From Orobanche coerulescens (lineage: Eukaryota > Streptophyta > Magnoliopsida > Lamiales > Orobanchaceae), in assembly GCA_033398695.1 (NCBI GenBank), contig CM065809.1, forward strand, positions 175,946,501 to 176,010,500: a stretch of DNA of 64,000 nt, given 5' to 3'. The notes under the pieces were generated by a model. The model was not told the origin of the DNA. It did not search any database and saw nothing but the letters and a program-made list of their open reading frames with translations. Positions 23,461 through 35,607 of the stretch are shown here, piece after piece (position 1 is the stretch's first letter; the number at the start of each line of letters is the position of its first letter). The position numbers and the translations under genes were made by a program.

Positions 23461-24262
23461 TGTTGGAAGTGAAAACGCAGCGGAAGCGAAGTTTGGTAAA
23501 TTTGATAATCGCGTTTTACGCATCCACGAGCATAAGATCTATTTAGGCATGCTAATTAATTAATTACTAAGACTAATAAGCAATTTAAATATTATTTATT
23601 ATTTATTAATTAAATATGTTGATTATTAAAATATCATATTACCTTTTGAAGAATATTGGTTGCTTTCGTCTTGATCACCTTGTATTTCTACCTTTAGACC
23701 TTCTAGAGTGTGATCCACCTTAACCCGGACGTTGTGTGGGCAACGAGCTACCGGATCTTTCTTGGACAACCTTGGGATCGGCCGAAATTCTATCCCTCAC
23801 AACTCTCGATTTTCTTTTCTTCAAGTTATTCCGATATGTAGCAAGAATAAAAGTGTTCTCTCAATTGTGGAATCAAAGACACAAGTCAAGATCCACAATT
23901 AAACACTTATAAGAAAATATCGAAATTTCTTGTGTATGAATGATACAAAAATCGGCCAACCCAATATGTCCTATATATAGGCTCTTGGACTACTACTAGG
24001 GATCTTAAGAAGGATTATGAAAGGACTCCCAATAAATTCATCTTACCTTATTAGGACTCTTCCAATATACAATGAATCTATTAATATCAACTTAGTCCAC
24101 TAAAAAGTTGATATTTCACTTCCTACCAAAATCCAAAATTACGAAATAGGGCTCCTTATTAAATATATTATTTTCCGTGTTTAAGATATCGAATGCCCAT
24201 TAATTAATTATAAGCTACTGACAGCTTTAATTAATTAATATCTTATCCAAGAGTAGTACCAC

Positions 24263-25721
24263 TGATAAGTGGTAATTTTACCACTTATTTCTAGGATTTT
24301 ATACTAGGTTTTTATCTCGTTTCGTGATTAATGTGCTCGTATTTGGCTTATTTATGATTAGTCGAGCCGTATTATGCGTTTGAGTTGGTTTTAGTGTGTT
24401 TGCAGGTTTTTAGAGCCAAAAGGACCCAAAACGAGACAAAGGACCGAGAGTCGAGTCACGGACGGAAGAAATGGATTTTTTTTGCAAGAGACAGACGAAC
24501 CTATCGGCCAGCCTATCGGCCGATAGGTGTGTCCGAAAGGTGTTCCTGCCCTACCGTTGGATGCGATCGACGAACCAACTATCGGCCAGCCTATCGGCCG
24601 ATAGGCCAGTCCGATAAGCTGCCCAGCGAACTCTCGTGTTTTGACGAATTATAACTCTTTTGGATAGATTTTGTTTCCTAGATTAGGGCTAATCGGGATT
24701 TTAACCCCCTTAGGCTATATAAACCTCCTTTTAGACCTAGTTTTACTATCTTTGATCAATCTTGGATCATTCTTTTTCATCCTTTATCATCTTGAGCAGA
24801 TTTTCACATTTATTTAGCAAGATTTATTCCTTTGATGCAAGAACTTTTTGGAGGCAGCAACTATTATTGTTTTTCAGAGATTGAAGACTTAGAGTTCATC
24901 CGAAAGGGTTGTAATCTCTCTTTTCATATTAATAATATGCATTCTCCATTTATTTATTGCTTGATTTCAATTATGTCTGGCTAAATTCATTGATTGATTC
25001 TAGGGTTAGTAAATTTAATTGATGTTCACATGATGTTCCTTTGATTACCTTTTTACCTTTCATTCTAGGCTTGTGATCAAGTTGTGTCAAATCTCATGTT
25101 AGATTAAAGGGCCCTTAATCGATGCATGTTAGCTAATTGATTTTGCCCGGAAGGATTAATTAATTAGTGGAAATACTTGATGCACAATATGATTTAATCT
25201 TGAGACCTGACGGAGAAAGATAAATCATAGATAAATAAGTTGGCGCTTTTTAAGTGATTTAAATTCTTTGAGCCCTGGCGGGGAAAAGGGTTTAAATTAA
25301 CTATCTTTCTAGGTTGCCTTGATCGGAATTCTAGATTGGCTGAGTGTTTATTTCTAGGATTGAATTAAAATTTGGGGAAAAGGAATCAAGTGAATAAATT
25401 GTGTGAACTCAATTAGATGATACTACCCTAGGATCAATTAGCTTTCCACTTGTGATTTTATCTTGCTAATTTGTTTATTTGCTTGATTTAGATAATTCTT
25501 CTTTTATTTAATTTTTATATTTCGATTTTTAAAGTTAGATAATCAGAAACAAACAAAATTTTCGGATTCCTAAATAGCAGTCAAATTTTGAGTAGAGTTA
25601 CTTCCTTTATTTTCAACACATCAATTCCCTTGGGTTCGACACCTTGGAAATACTCCGAGGTTTTACAAATTTTAAAATTGATCGGATTTGAAAACCATAC
25701 TACGCGAATTCTTAGCGATCA
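24263..25721 (+). repeat. 5' LTR of Athila-type element 1
   Basis: Starts TGATAAGTGGTAATTTTACC and ends CTTAGCGATCA just before the primer site. A TATA box (TATATAAA, about 24717) lies 110-200 bases after the palindromes. Very few differences from the 3' LTR indicate a recent insertion. Confidence 0.92.
24501..24604. promoter_or_regulatory. CTATCGGCCGATAG palindromes in U3
   Basis: Two perfect 14-base palindromes at 24513-24526 and 24591-24604, each preceded by a half site (CTATCGGCC at 24501 and 24579). The same arrangement is in the 3' LTR at about 39897-40005. Further copies lie inside the element at 27357-27440 and 28642-28760. Confidence 0.8.
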
Positions 25722-25726
25722 ATTTT

Positions 25727-25744
25727 TGGCGCCGTTGCCGGGGA
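25727..25744 (+). other. Primer-binding site, Athila type
   Basis: TGGCGCCGTTGCCGGGGA directly downstream of the 5' LTR, the standard Athila-type tRNA primer site; the same site is at 60465. Confidence 0.9.
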
Positions 25745-25869
25745 ATTGATAGAAAACTTAAGGGGATAATTCGAAAAAGAAGAGATTGTTACTTTAGGTT
25801 GTTTACTATTATTATTAATATTCGATCTCGTTTCCTCACATCTTGTTTTCTCTTCCTTGTAGGCGGTGC

Positions 25870-27094
25870 ATGATCACAAGATCCCAAGGAAAGGACTTAT
25901 TTCCTTTGGATCCGAAAATCGAGAAGTCTTTGAGGAGGAAGAAGCAAGAAGAGAGAACCGAGACTATTTCTATACCTTTCGTTGATACCATGGCCGGCAT
26001 TGTTGACCCACCACGAGAACTCGTCCCCGAGAAGATCCCTTTGAATGCCCTTTCGACCTAAGCTGGACGATTATCAAGAAGGAGGTTGGGGAAAGATTGA
26101 TGCCAACAACTTCGAGCTGAAGCCGTCCCTCATCGCTACGGTGAAGTCTCAAACATACGGAGGAGGAGTTAATGAAGATCCAAACGCTCACCTTGAGTCG
26201 TTTTTGGACATATGTGCCACCATCAAGCAAAACGGAGTGCCTCCGGATGTCATTAAGCTCCGCCTATTCCGGTTTTCCTTAGAAGACGATACGCTAGATT
26301 GGTACAAGAGCCTAGATCGGAAGGAAATTGGTACTTGGAGAGAGATGACTCGGTTGTTCTTAGCACAGTTCTATCCTCCCTCGAAGGTGCAAAAACAAAT
26401 CAACGATATCTTGCAATTCGAGCAATATGAGGATGAATACTTATACGAGGCATGGATCCGATTTAAGAAGCTACTTCGCAAATGCCCACAGCATGGAATT
26501 GACAAGGAGGAAATTTACATTCGGTTTTATCGGGGTCTGACGAGGAAGGCAAGAAGAGAGTTGGACTATTCATCGAAAGGGGGATTTCTTGCTAACGATT
26601 ATGAAGAGGCCAAGAACCTCATCGAGCTAGCGGTCAACAATAATTATGAGGAGGTAACCGATAGGAAGATGACGAGAAGAAAGGTTCCATACGGTGACGA
26701 GGACGCCTACGGTGATTTGAAGGCGAAATTTGAAAGACAACAAAAAGAACTTGAGATGCTAAAAAAGAATACTTTGGGAGTCAATTCAGTTTTTGAAGAG
26801 CTAAACGAGCCTATTGCAGTTAAGGAGGATGTAAATTACATGCAAGGAGGAAACTTCTGGCAAGGGGGAAATAGGGGGAACTATTATCCGAACAATCGAA
26901 ACCACCCTAATTTCTCCTATGCCAACCCGAACAATGCTCTTCAGCCACCACCGGGATTTAACGTGAAAAACGGGGTTATTCAAGAGCCGATTGCTAAGAC
27001 ACCGATGGAAGAGATGTTGGAACGGTTGGAGGCGAGTCAAAAAGATTTTATTTATAAAGGCATAAGAGGTTCGGGGCTCTCGAGCATAGTGTGA
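25870..27094 (+). pseudogene. Athila gag
   Basis: The frame starts at the ATG at 25870 with the usual Athila opening (FPLDPKIEKSLRRKK) and shifts by one base near 26045, continuing to 27094. The main part is a Retrotrans_gag domain: NDP-like NEDPNAHLESFLDICATIKQ, RLFRFSLEDDTLDWYKSL, then LFLAQFYPPSKVQKQINDIL, YEAWIRFKKLLRKCPQHG and FYRGL. It would form the virus-like particle in the cytoplasm. Following it is a glycine/asparagine-rich stretch (NFWQGGNRGNYYPNN). The frame ends early; a residual gag-like part at 27100-27300 is in other frames. One insertion or deletion accounts for the first break. Confidence 0.85.
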
Positions 27095-27356
27095 CATCTA
27101 TTGGAAACTCGGTGATAGCCTTGACAAAGCGGATGTCGATGGTGGAGACCCAAATGAGTCAAATGGCGAACGCCTGCCGGATTTCATAAGCCGGGCATTT
27201 TCCGAGAAGCACCGAGACCAACCCGAAGACGCAACAATGCAACGCAATCGAGCCGAGTGGGACAAGGTACAAGAATCATGGGGCTGAAATTGAGAAACTG
27301 GAAACGAGGATGTACTAGAACCGGAGCCGAGAACGAAGGAAGATGAAACGCAGAGC

Positions 27357-27440
27357 CCATCGGCCAAGACTATCGGCCGACAGCCCACCCGATACCCGCA
27401 TGCATGCCGGTGGATCCTATCGACCCCTATCGGCCGAAAG
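27357..27440. repeat. Palindrome copies between gag and protease
   Basis: CATCGGCC, CTATCGGCCGACAG and CCTATCGGCCGAAAGG variants of the LTR palindrome within 85 bases, in the low-complexity linker between gag and protease. Confidence 0.75.
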
Positions 27441-27458
27441 GCTCCTGGAAGTTCGAAT

Positions 27459-28367
27459 GTGAAGGATTTTGAGGTGAAAGCTCCATTTCCACAGCGATTG
27501 GCCAAGTCGAGACATGATGAAAAGCTTCAACGATTTATCGACATGTTTCAAAAGGTGAATATTAACATTCCACTTCTAGACGCTTTGAGAGACATGCCGG
27601 GGTACGTGAAATTCTTGAAAGACGCTGTGGCAAGCAAGAGGAAGTTGGCGAAGTTTGAAACCATAAATTTGACAGAGGAGTGTAGCGCTATCATTCAAAA
27701 CAAGCTCCCGCTCAAGCAGAAGGATCCGGGATGTTTTACTTTGACATGCAAGATTGGCGACCAAACGTTCCGTAATGGGTTGTGTGATCTCGGGGCAAGC
27801 ATCAATCTTATGCTTCTATCCATCTTTAAGAAGTTGAAGATTGGGTAGATGAAGCCGACTACCATTTCTCTACTCATGGCGGACCGGTCGATCGCTTATC
27901 CGAGGGGAATTGTGGAAGATGTGTTCGTTAGAGTCCAACACTTAGTCTTCCCGGCCGATTTCGTAGTTCTTGATATGCCCGAGGACGAGAATCAACCATT
28001 GATCTTTGGGAGACCGTTTCTAGCGACGGGAAGAGCACTTATCGACGTCCAAGAGGGTGATCTTACCTTTTGGGTTAATGATCAAAATCTGAAAATTTCC
28101 ATCTATGACGCGATGAAGAAGCCCGAGGATGCGCCCGAGGAATGTTATGAAATTGAGTCTATTATGCCGCCCCCGACCGACTTGTTGGAGCATTGCATTT
28201 CACACTCCATTTACTCACATTCCGATGTTGAAGAAATTTACGAGGATTTGCCAAAGTATGTTCGAATGTTGGAGGCGAACGAGAGTCGATCTAATGAGAG
28301 GGATGTATGCTATCTTGATATCAACAAACCCGTTCAAGGGGGAGTTGTCGCTGAAGACCCGGAATGA
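27459..28367 (+). pseudogene. Athila aspartic protease region
   Basis: One frame with a single TAG at 27846. It starts with the conserved Athila linker (PFPQRLAKSRHDEKLQRFID, then MPGYVKFLKDAVASKRKLAKF and LTEECSAIIQNKLPLKQKDP). The protease follows: LCDLGASINLM is its D-(L/T)-GAS active-site loop, ADRSIAYPRG and PLIFGRPFLATGRALIDV its second half. The protease would cut Gag and Pol apart in maturing particles. The frame continues to a stop at 28367 without any reverse transcriptase. Confidence 0.85.
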
Positions 28368-28641
28368 ATGAGGTATCGTCTAGCTAAAGACGTTAAACGT
28401 AGCACTTGTTGGGAGGTAACCCAACGTATGTATATTAGTTCGTTTTATTCGTTTGTTTTCGATTTTTCGTTTGCGTGATTTTTGTAGTTGCTAGTTTCGT
28501 AGTAGCTTTGTTAGTTTTGTTTAGTTCTAATCCATGCACGCCGAGTTTTGGATACTTGCAGGTCTTTAATCGCCATATCCAAGCAAAAACGGGACCACTA
28601 ATGCGAAAGAGAAAAAGCTGGAAATTTTTTGAGACAGACGA

Positions 28642-28760
28642 TCCTATCGGACGAGCCTATCGGCCGATAGGCCCGGCCGATAGTCATGAAAATTAATGAC
28701 TTTTTATGTTACAAAAGTGGTCGATAAAGTGCATCCTATCGACCGATATCCCGCCCGCTA
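28642..28760. repeat. Palindrome module repeated from the LTR
   Basis: A perfect CTATCGGCCGATAG at 28657-28670, followed by GGCCCGGCCGATAG and a weaker CCTATCGACCGATA at 28736. The bases before it (GCAGGT, TTTTTTGAGACAGACGA) parallel those before the LTR copies, so the whole module seems duplicated. Confidence 0.75.
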
Positions 28761-29507
28761 TGATCCGAGCTCGCCGACAAACCCGCCATTTCCGCCACAG
28801 TGATCAGGTACTCCATTAACAAAGCCACTCCTTTCTCTTTTCAAACTTATTCCTCCTTTGGGATGCGAAATAAGTTTGGGGGGGGGGGGGAAGAAGTGCG
28901 GCTTTGTTAATTTCTTTACGTGTGAGTACCTTGTTTGCCTTGTATCACTATTTGCTTGTGTTGGTGCCCGTTGTTTTTATTTGTGCTTATCATATTGGTG
29001 TTGCGTGGATTTGGTTTTTGTTGCTTAGTTTTTAGATTTTTATGTTCATTTTCGTTTGGTGTGTTTGCTAGTTTCTATTTTTTTTTTTAGGTCGTAGTAG
29101 TTTTTTTTAGATTTCGTGTTTACTTTTATTTGCTTTTCGTTGTTTGTTTTAGATAGCCTTGCTTGTCTTAGTTTCTCTTTATTAGTGAATTTTTCGTGCT
29201 TCTATTTGTGCGATACCGATGTTACGACACTGTTTTTCTCTCTGAAGAAACGGTCGAGTTTTAGTCGAGTTGTAGTCAGTTATTTCTGTTTTGCATAGTA
29301 TTCATTTAGGTCCAAAATTTTTCGTGATTGTAGAGGCCTTGGCAGATAAGAGACGATACATACTTGTTTTAAAATCACCATCAATACGTTTGGTTACATC
29401 TTCCGGATAGTGAGTCGTACTGTTTGTTTAGTCGTGTTGGTACTTAGAGTGAGTTTAGAGTCGGTCAGTTTTTCCCAAAAGTTGAGATAATGTTGTTCTA
29501 TGAAGGG

Positions 29508-29690
29508 AAGTCTAGTAACCGGGGGCATTCGCGTGACCCGTTGTTTACCCTCGCGTAAAACGACGACTCTGATTAGACTAGTCATTTAGATATTTCACAT
29601 GTGCCAATGATAGGGAGCCTAGTAACCGGGGGTATTCGCGTGACCCGCTGTTTGCTCTCGCGTAAAACGGCGACCTTGATTCGGACATGC
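29508..29690. repeat. Two tandem units of about 90 bp
   Basis: The units share CTAGTAACCGGGGG(C/T)ATTCG, CGTGACCCG and CTCGCGTAAAACG(A/G)CGAC. The 9.4 kb element inserted just after the second. Confidence 0.8.
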
Positions 29691-29954
29691 GGAAATTATA
29701 TATGTAATATCTGAAATTTCTACTACTGTTGTTTGATATTATTTTATCCGAGTTATATTGTACAGCATGGAATCTGTATAGTAGGGATAAAATAAATGAA
29801 GGACTGAGATGTCAGTATTGGTATAATTGTCGTATTTGGTCGACAATTGTATTTGAGGATATAATGTGTTGAGTAATGTATATGTCGTATGTTCGTATTT
29901 GATATGTCGAGATGTTGGACAAGGATAGCTGAAAATGGCCAAGTATAGCGTTAT

Positions 29955-30450
29955 TAGCGCACGCTGATATTCATGCATAGCGCACGCTATCGTGCAGGAT
30001 TAGCGCACGCTACGTTCATAGGTTAGCGTACGCTAGTGCAGATCACCGAAGGAATCTACGCGTGACCGGACCACTTTCGGCGCACGTTCGATAAGTCAAC
30101 GGATGTTGTAATGTAGTGTTAGCGCACGCTAATGCATGTTGATTAGCGCACGCTAACTATATATCGGCCAACAGGAATCTTGGCTTTATTAGTTGATTTC
30201 GACTTGTGGGGTCATGAGCATCTTCGTGGTAGGTGTAGATGTAGCAAGTCAATCGTATTAGCGCACGCTAAGGTAAATGACTTGCGACGCTAAGCAGATG
30301 ATTTACGACGTTAATGCATGGGCATTACGTACGTAAGTTAGTTTACGAAGCAAGACAAGAGCCTCTCGGCTGATAGCGCACGCTAACAAGGTCGATTAGC
30401 GCACGCTAGGAGGTAGCGCACGCTAAACATGAGATGTTAGCGCACGCTAA
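29955..30450. promoter_or_regulatory. AGCGCACGCT near-palindrome array
   Basis: Ten exact AGCGCACGCT copies, mostly extended to TTAGCGCACGCTAA, lie between about 29955 and 30450. Variants (AGCGTACGCT, GCGACGCT, TTACGTACGTAA) lie among them. The last exact copy ends about 11 bases before the TATA box at 30461. Two further exact copies and two variants, one reversed, lie at 31147-31228. Spacing is irregular, so this is not a simple tandem repeat. The 3' LTR keeps the same array at about 35850-36365. Confidence 0.85.
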
Positions 30451-32004
30451 TAATGAATATTATAAAAAGGCGTAAGGGTGTTATTAAGCATTTCGTCATT
30501 CTTTCTTCTTTCAGAGAGAGAGAGAGAGAGAGAGTTGGGATATATTTGAGGTTCCAAACACTGGATTAAGATGGAGTTAATCATCCATAACAACATTTGA
30601 AGCTTGAAATCATTGGTGATTCTTGTAAATGGATTCAACCTTGGAAATCAATCCATTCCTTCAAATAGGTAATTACTCTTCACTTTGAGATTTCGTTGAT
30701 TGTATATGATGTTCTTGAGCTGATGATTATCATATAAACAAGTTCATAAGTAGGATTATGAGTTGGATTAGCGGATTATGATAATGTTATTGTTGATATG
30801 AAGATATTGATATGAATTAGATGGTTTCGAATGAGTTGTCATCTTCAAAGAGATATGTTGGATAATGTCTTCCTTCAATTCGGATCTGTGATGTCGTTGT
30901 TGTTGGTTCCTTCATATGATGATGAACATGGCATGATTATGAGTTCTTGGTGTTTAGGTTGTTGATATTAAGAAAGAAGAAATATGAATATATGACTTGA
31001 ATTAAAAGTCGGATGATTACCTATATGTTAAAGGATATTGGATTTCGTTGTTTGATAGCTATGAACATGATTCAGAATCACTTTAGAGTCTTTGATAATC
31101 GCCAGATGTTGATCGGTATCCGAAATACATGTAACTGCACGTTATTAGCGCACGCTAAGCCTACTGGCTAGCGCACGCTATCGGGAACAACTTAGCACAC
31201 GCTACAGTAAAAGATTAACGTGCGCTAAGTCAACAGGCAGGGTAATATATTCTGTTTCGGTTATGAATTCGTGATCGTTTTAGTTGGTTTGATCAGACTT
31301 GTGGTTAACTAAGATATTGTTGAGCCGTTGGGTTTGTGAAGTGGTTTTAGCGGTTGATTATTATCGAATTGTTGTTTAATCGATTATTGTACTAGGTCAA
31401 GTTTATTGATCGGTGTCTATAACCGTATGCTGCGGTCGTGTTCGAGCGTGTTCGTGAATTGCATGGTCAGGGCCGAGGAGCTCGTAGACGAAGGCATTGT
31501 GACTGGTAGCGGCTTCATCATCATCGTATCGGTATAGAGGCAAGTTGTTACTTGCTCAATTATAATGTTTAATGAATGGTTTCATTTCGTTTATAATGCA
31601 TATAGCAATGATTATATGTTGTCATTCCAATTCTGGGAGTTTAATCATAATGTATATGATTTATTTCGGTTATTGGCATACTTGGGTATCGAGGTTACAT
31701 TATGGTAAAGACGAGGATATGATTACCTGTAGTCCATGATACGTTTGGATCGCCGAGCATTGCGGATAATCGTCGGTGATGGTTTGATATCGAGATTTCT
31801 CCCGAAGGACTCGGGGCAAGTATCTTATATCGATTCAGTTAGTGTTAGTGATTTGATCATGCATATTGTCTTTCATGTTGTCAAACATGAGGTCGTCTTA
31901 GTGGATTTGTCATATTGTCGTTCATGTTCTGTTGTTCATGTTGATGAACATATTGATTTGCATATGTGTATGCATAATTGTACTGTTTATGTTGTAAATG
32001 ATCC

Positions 32005-32190
32005 GATGGGATCATGAGGATCTATGCTGAGGGCGCTGGATCGAATGTCCACCATGCGTTGGTTCGACGGGATCATCATGGGGATCTATGCTGAGGGCGC
32101 TGGATCGTTGGATAGGTTTTCAACCATGCGTTGGTTCGACGGGATCATCATGGGGATCTATGCTGAGGGCGCTGGATCGTTGGATTACCA
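32005..32190. repeat. Tandem 72-bp units in LTR
   Basis: Three units with GGGATCTATGCTGAGGGCG, CTGGATCG and ACCATGCGTTGGTTCGACGG, plus a partial fourth at about 32306. The same units are in the 3' LTR at 37930-38115 and, reversed and diverged, at 20365-20515. Confidence 0.85.
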
Positions 32191-33182
32191 GTATTGTGTT
32201 GATGGAATCTTGTGAATTCGCATCATTGATTTTATCATGTGTTGTTGTTCATATGTGTATTGTTGGTTATCCACCTTATGCTGATCTGATAGGATCAACA
32301 AAGGGATCTATGCTGAGGGCGCTGGATCGTCGGATTTCCTTTGAGTATACATGATTGTTATTGTTGTGATCATATTGACGTGGTCATATGAGTATGCATT
32401 TGTAGGTCTTGTGTTAGGACCTTGTCCGTATTGCATTGATCTGATCTCGGATTAGACTGGTATGATTGTCGTGGCATTTCATATCTCGAGGTATGTTCCG
32501 TATTTCCTTTGGTATTCGTCTTGATGGACGATCGGTTATCGTCTTGGGATTTGATGATGTTATGCGATGGATCGTATTGGTCGAAATGGTATATTTCCGT
32601 ATCGTGAGTTGGTTATGATAGTTTTAGAATTACTAGATTATTCAAAGTTATGGCTGTAAGATAAAGTTGGTCGTATTCTTATTCGTATTCTCATTGGTAT
32701 GTATTATTGATGTGATGTGATTGATATCATTGTTGGACGTTATGGTCGACCGTCGTGGGATTTATTTTTAGGTTCTTGGAGTATAGAGCTTGTAGCGGTC
32801 GTGAAGAGATGAGCTTCCCGGAGGATACTGGCTAGGACATGTTGTGTTCTTTGAGTTTCTTGTTTGGTTCTCGTAGTCCGCTGCTAGAGTATCTTTTTGG
32901 TTGGTCTTTTTCCTCGGCGTGAGTATTTTGAAATGCTCTTTTGATATCTGGTAACTGAGGTTACTTTGGAAATCGTTTTCTAAACTTTTGAATGTCGGCA
33001 GTTTGGCCTTGCGATTTCAAATGAGTTTTATAAATCTTTGATTATTTTCAATAGACAATACCGTCGTTAGCCTCTTGGGCATTTGTAAATGTTTGCGAAA
33101 ATTTCTTTTAGCCTTGTGGGTTCCATCTCGGGGCCCACGACGCTGTAATATTTCCGGTTAAATCTAGGGGTATTACAGAATA

Positions 33183-33194
33183 TGGTATCGGAGC
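33183..33194 (+). other. Primer-binding site of the 9.4 kb element
   Basis: TGGTATCGGAGC, five bases after the 5' LTR, complementary to the 3' end of initiator Met-tRNA. Confidence 0.85.
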
Positions 33195-35607
33195 TTAGGT
33201 TGAGAAAACCTAGGCATTTGGGTCGAGTTGGGTCGTGTTTTTGTTGCGTCATTCGAGTTGTCGATTGACAAATATTAGAGCCGTGAGTCTTTGCTGTTCA
33301 CTCAGGCTTGTGCGTTATCGAATTTGCCAGTATCGTACTGGGCTTGTTATAACTTTCCAAATGGTGTTAATGAGATTCTCTGGAATGAGATGTATTGTGT
33401 TCTTGAGTCGAACCGATTTGGCAAACGTGTGTTTTGAAAATATCTGTGTCGAGTATTTTCTTGAGTCGAGACATGTGCCAGTATCACGGGGAATCTTCGG
33501 CTTCACGATCTGTAAGTATTTGGATTTTTGAATTGCATTGAGATTTTTTGCCGTTCTGTAGTTGATATGCTTTGAGATTCAGCAGAATATTATATGTTAT
33601 AGTATGAGGTGACAGAGTTGGGACAGGATTGATGATCTTGCGGAGTTAAAATTTTGAGAATCAGTATGTTGGTTAGATTTTGGAACAAAATTGTGCATTT
33701 GGGAGAAATATTGTGCATGGTTGAGAAGAACATATAACATGTTAATTCATTTTGAGATATATGAATTGCTTTTGATCATTTGAAAATGATACTTTTCAAA
33801 ATGAATGTCTTACGGATGTTTTACGGAAAATGATTTTTGGGTCGAGACCCAATTGATTTTGAAATGGTTTTATAACTCAGGACTTGGGTTCGAAAAAGAG
33901 TTTTCTACTTTTTAAAACTTCTTGTAATGCGGAATGAGTTACGGGCTGAGACCCTAATGTTTCAAACGGCTTTTCTGTTTTCTTAAAACTCCCGAGACTT
34001 GTAAAACACTTTACCAATCGTTTACCTATGTTATTTCCGCCTTTCGAGGCTTTGGTTTACTTGTTCAAATGGAATTTCTCGGGAAGTCTTTCGCCGTGTT
34101 TGATTTGTTGATTTGTTTCAACGTTTTGTCATATCATGTTTGAGGTGATCCAGAAGGGTAAATGGTTGACGATACGAGTCATGTGTGGAAAAGGAGTTTA
34201 ATCGGAATTTATATATTGAGATTTTGGAACTCGATCGTGTGGTTTTCCGATGGAATATCAGTGGATATTGGTGACGAACCGAATTGGTATACAGGAGTAT
34301 GGATATAGTCGAGCATTTGCATACTTTTCATTTTTAAAACTTCAAATCGTGTGGATTCGAAGGAAATCAATATCGAATACTTGGCACCATCGAGCCAAGT
34401 TAATTTTTTTTTTTGAAAATTGATTTTGTGGTCTTATCAAAATTTATGTTTTTAGTTTCAAATTTTTGAAAGAACTTTCAAAATTTGTATTCTTGACGAG
34501 ACTTTGTGATTTCAAACTGGTTTTGAAAATGTGATTGATATACATACGCATTTAGTGCATAGTGCATATCATATTGATGGTACGATGGAAAAGGAATTCG
34601 AACTTCGGTATGTTAGTTTGATTATCCGGTGATGATCGGTTGAGTTATCGGATAAGAGAAATATGTTGCGTGTTGTAGATTCATGCACATAATATTATTT
34701 TGGAAACTTGGGATTTTGTGAAACCGGAACATATGTGCTATGTGATTCCATTGGTATGGTAGTAGCGATTTTACCTTAGTGATTCCGAATGATTTCCTTG
34801 TAAGCGTAGATTTGGGGATGGTGACCCCATACCGGTGGTTTTGGATATTGAGTGGTCGCTTCACTCCGTGTATGATTAGGTATGTTCGTCAGTGTGATCG
34901 GTTGTTCATATGCCGAGGGGTATGTTCGCCACGGATATGTTTATTGAGATCCACCGTATGTGATCGGTGTGTCGCTTTGAGAATTTTGCTTTTTCGTATA
35001 TCCGCTTCGTGGTTCTGTGTTGATCGTGTTGGAGTTTACCGTGTGAAGGTATTCTCGATTTTCGTTGATCATTCGTTGGTAATATTGGAGTTTATCACGT
35101 TGATGATATTCTCGATTGTGTTTTGACCTCTGGTCGGTCATATTGGAATTTACCGTGTCGATGATAAATTCGGTTGATTGTTGATCATTGTTGGTGATCA
35201 TCGAGCGTTCGGATTTTGTGTTGATGTTTCGAATTCGTGTCATTGTTTTGGGCATTGTTTTGCGATGTATTGTGTATTATTAGTCTTATCAATTGGGACT
35301 TGATTATGTAATCAGGCAGACGGGATTTGATTCGGGCATTGTTTCATCCAAGATGATATATTTTGTTGAGAATCAGGGAATTGTGATCGTAAGCGTATTG
35401 AGACTGTACAGTGAGATCGCTGGCTAGTATCTCCGGAGATTGTCGACCTGCGTATTTGTAAGTATGCGGTTTTGGCTATTCAGAATAATGATGATTGATC
35501 AGTGTCGTGATGGTTTTGGGATATTTTTGGGTTGAACAGTATGTTCGGTTGTTTTCTATGACGGATTGCAAGTTTCGAGGACGAAACTTATTTTAAGGGG
35601 TGTAGAA
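33195..35607 (+). other. Non-coding interior of the 9.4 kb element
   Basis: About 2.4 kb with no open frame longer than about 115 codons and no retroelement motif on either strand. GGGTCGAGACCC-like repeats occur at 33840-33960. The final 40 bases are the gypsy-type 3' junction and polypurine tract. This is probably retained for RNA packaging and priming only. Confidence 0.7.

Larger units (their letters stand above)
28368..29702 (+). other. 3' non-coding part of Athila element 1
   Basis: Starts with the block typical of Athila 3' regions (CTAGCTAAAGACGTTAAACG, then GGGAGGTAACCCAACG). It carries palindromes at 28642-28760, and an AAGTTTGGGG run with 13 Gs at about 28875-28891 that looks like a spare polypurine tract. 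Two tandem units with 'CTAGTAACCGGGGGCATTCG' and a CGCGTAAAACG end are at 29508-29690. A third, diverged unit lies on the other side of the nested element at about 39125-39200. No gene is supported. Confidence 0.65.
29703..33177 (+). repeat. 5' LTR of the 9.4 kb element
   Basis: TGTAATATCTGAAATTTC to TCTAGGGGTATTACA. It contains the AGCGCACGCT array, a TATA box (TATAAAAAGG, 30461), a GA repeat (about 30513-30533) and a three-unit tandem repeat at 32005-32190. Short frames inside it (for example 31736-32354) are mirrored in the other LTR and have no known domain. Confidence 0.92.

Noticed and set aside
29955..30450. Repeated short palindromes resembling a CRISPR array
   Set aside because: Eukaryotic DNA; repeats of 10-14 bases with irregular spacing, located in an LTR promoter. 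No cas genes.
30513..30533. GA repeat as a GAGA-factor site
   Set aside because: A simple dinucleotide repeat is sufficient explanation; no further support.
31736..32354. Open frames in the long LTR, repeated at 37660-38278
   Set aside because: They lie in LTR tandem repeats, have no known domain, and small changes between the LTR copies are not codon-biased by eye.
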